Below are positions 32,769 to 34,372 of a stretch of DNA of 34,372 bases, piece by piece. Both the position numbers and the translations under genes were made by a program. Position 1 is the first letter of the stretch. Every line of letters begins with the position of its first letter. The DNA comes from Thermodesulfatator sp. (lineage in GTDB: Bacteria; Desulfobacterota; Thermodesulfobacteria; Thermodesulfobacteriales; Thermodesulfobacteriaceae): NCBI GenBank assembly GCA_003978075.1, contig QOAM01000082.1:1-34372 (forward strand). The letters are read 5' to 3'. The notes beneath the pieces are model-generated. The model saw nothing but the letters and a program-made list of their open reading frames with translations. It made no database searches and was not told the DNA's origin.

Positions 32769-34372
32769 TCAGAATCTCCGGCCGCGGTAGCCCCGGGGGG
32801 TGATCAGCCAGCGTTCCAGCCGGAAGGTCTCGCGGTTTCCCACGAAGATGGTGGTCTGCATGTCCGCGGCCTCCACGGGAAGGTCCCCCAGGGTGGTAAG
32901 GAGGACCGTTTCCTCCGGGTAAGGAGGACCGTTTCCTCCGGGCGCCCGGCGGCCCGCACCAGACCCACCGGGGTCTCCGGAGGGCGGTGACGCAGGAGGA
33001 TCTCCCGGGCCCGAAGGAGATGCTCCGCCCGCAGGCGGCTGCGGGGATTGAAGAGCACGATCACGAAATCGGCCGCGGCCGCGGCGGCAAGGCGCCTTTC
33101 AATGGTCTCCCAGGGGGTGAGACGGTCCGAAAGGCTGATAACCGCAAAGTCGTGCATGAGCGGGGCCCCGAGACGGGCGGCGCAGGCGTTCAGGGCCGAA
33201 AGCCCGGCCACCACTTCAATTTCCACCCCAGAAAGGAGGCCCCTTTCCCGGGCCAGCTCAAAGACCAGCCCCGCAAGACCGTAAATCCCCGGATCCCCTC
33301 CGGAAACCAGGGCCACACGCCGGCCCTCCCGGGCAAGCTCCAGGGCCCGCTCCGCCCGCTCCACCTCCCGGGTCATCCCGCTCTCAAAGACCTTCTTTCC
33401 CTGAAGGAGGGGCCGGATGCTCTCCAGATAACGTCCGTAGCCCACCACCCACTCGGCCTCCCGCAGGGCCCTTCGGGCCGCAGGGGTCATCTCCTCAAGA
33501 TTCCCCGGGCCGATCCCCACGAGAAAGAGCCTCCCCCTGGGCGGAGGGGCCAGGGCCACGGCAAGGGTCACGTTTCCTCGCGATTTTTTGGGAACGATGA
33601 GTTTTGCCCCCGGGCCGGCGGCCAGCAAAGCCGCGGGTTCAGCCACGGCCCGGGCCCCGGTGTGCCTCTCCGCGGCCGAGACCGAAAGCCCCCTCCTTTC
33701 CACCTCCTCGTTCAGGGCCTCGGCGGGAAAGCCCCGCACCTCCCAGGGCTTCTCCGAGACCCACCGCCGGAAGCCCTCCTCGGAAAGCTTTCTCGCAAGC
33801 GTCCCCACCCCGCGCACGGCTTCCGGCCGAAGCCCGGCCCCCTCGAAGATCTCCCTCAGGGCCTCCTCGAACTCCCCGGCCGGGGTCCCCCGGTTGAAGC
33901 CCACCCCCAGAAAAAGGACCCGGGGTAGGGCCTGAAGCCGGTTCTCCCCCGGGTCAAGGCGGCGGTAACTCACCAGGAGATGGGCCTTCTCCGGACTTTC
34001 CACCTCCTCCCATTCCGGGGGGAGGGGGACGGGCCAGTCCCTGAAGACGCAAAGGCGCCCCCTCTCCAGGTACTCCCTGGTGAAACGGGGAAGCCTTTCT
34101 TCGGGAAAGAGAAGGAGGCCGTGATCCTCGGCCCAGAGGTCCGGGGCGGGAAGGCCCGCAAGGTCCGAGGCCGTGGTGAGGACCGCCCGGGCCCCGAGAA
34201 GGGCGGCCACCTCCCGGGCCAGGGCGTTGGCCCCGCCCCGGTGGCCGGAAAGGAGGGGGATGACCGCCTCCCCGGCCTCGTCCACCACCAGGACCGCGGG
34301 GTCGGTCCTCTTATCCCTCACATAGGGGCTCACGCGGCGCACGGCGATACCCGCGGCCCCCACGAAGATCAG
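32769..34372 (-). pseudogene. cbiG/cbiH: CbiG-CbiH fusion, frameshifted by a 23-bp duplication, partial
   Basis: A bifunctional corrin-ring protein running off the window edge (5' end missing). The first part is CbiG (cobalt-precorrin-5A hydrolase): GAAGIAVRRV, IPLLSGHRGGANALA, and the C-terminal CbiG domain FLGVGFNRGTPA with VSAAERHTGARAVAEPAAL. The second is a CbiH/CobJ-type C17-methyltransferase: LVGIGPGNLEEMTPAA, VSGGDPGIYGLAG, VVAGLSALNACAARLGAPL, FNPRSR. A perfect 23-bp tandem duplication at 32895-32942 shifts the frame, and the shifted frame ends at 32804. Without one copy it continues as TTLGDLPVEAADMQTT and IFVGNRETFRLERW, the normal CbiH ending, to a TGA at 32769. The gene is therefore broken, variable, or misread here. 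G+C is about 70%. Confidence 0.85.
32895..32942. repeat. perfect 23-bp tandem duplication in cbiH
   Basis: The unit GGTAAGGAGGACCGTTTCCT plus CCG occurs twice head to tail (32895-32917 and 32918-32940), followed by the first two bases of a third copy. Each unit contains the inverted arms GGAGGA and TCCTCC around a 5-nt loop, so a hairpin-assisted slippage event is plausible. The length is not a multiple of three and shifts the reading frame. Confidence 0.95.

Noticed and set aside
32987..33928. 313-codon plus-strand open frame opposite cbiG-cbiH
   Set aside because: It is a by-product of very high G+C; the product is Pro/Gly/Arg-rich low complexity, and the minus strand clearly encodes CbiG-CbiH.

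Overview
The window reads as chromosomal DNA from a Gram-negative, probably thermophilic and anaerobic bacterium. LpxC, RlpA, a large AsmA-family protein, a DUF3373-type outer-membrane protein and a BamE-like lipoprotein all imply an outer membrane. PurF keeps the four cysteines of the oxygen-sensitive Fe-S type, and corrin-ring genes of the CbiG/CbiH type are present. Gene content and protein style fit Thermodesulfobacteriota (Thermosulfurimonas-like) best; this is an inference from family resemblance, not a search result. Genes are tightly packed, with many 4-nt start/stop overlaps. No tRNA, rRNA, CRISPR array or complete insertion sequence was seen.

Layout. 0-2.5 kb: an AT-rich non-coding edge, then rmuC and a HIT-family protein, both on the minus strand. 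2.5-3.4 kb: a 323-nt intergenic region with a possible leader peptide, then a GNAT acetyltransferase whose 3' end overlaps the M20 peptidase gene. 3.3-9.5 kb: minus-strand genes, in transcription order BamE-like lipoprotein, pcm, TIGR00725 protein, then (after a 205-nt gap) ricT, metG, DUF169 protein and M20 peptidase. 9.5-10.7 kb: a small accessory pocket with a zinc-ribbon protein, an isolated N-terminal fragment of an IS21-type IstA, and a zinc-ribbon protein that looks like a degenerate HD phosphohydrolase. 10.8-16.9 kb: the outer-membrane protein with its own terminator, and a histidine-phosphatase/AsmA operon with a good promoter. 17.0-20.9 kb (plus strand): gyrA and a polyprenyl-phosphate sugar-1-phosphate transferase, closed by a bidirectional terminator. 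20.9-30.2 kb: a long minus-strand run rlmD-pfkB-tldD-purF-rlpA-rnc-era-lpxC-slyD combining rRNA modification and processing, purine synthesis, envelope and LPS functions. 30.2-32.6 kb (plus): a CheX-like DUF3334 protein, a long-chain polyprenyl diphosphate synthase and a HAD hydrolase. 32.8-34.4 kb (minus): a CbiG-CbiH fusion running off the window edge.

Main points of interest. The CbiG-CbiH gene is frameshifted by a perfect 23-bp tandem duplication, and removing one copy restores the normal C-terminus. RNase III has Gly where the family normally has a catalytic Asp. The DUF3334 protein carries the CheC/CheX phosphatase spacing E-xx-N-x22-P exactly. The HIT protein has the HxHxQ form typical of nucleotidyl transferases. 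The IstA HTH fragment is intact with a strong ribosome binding site and may be domesticated. GyrA has Ala at the position equivalent to E. coli Ser83. G+C rises sharply after about 31 kb. I did not find a clear multi-gene defence or otherwise novel system; most of the window is housekeeping.
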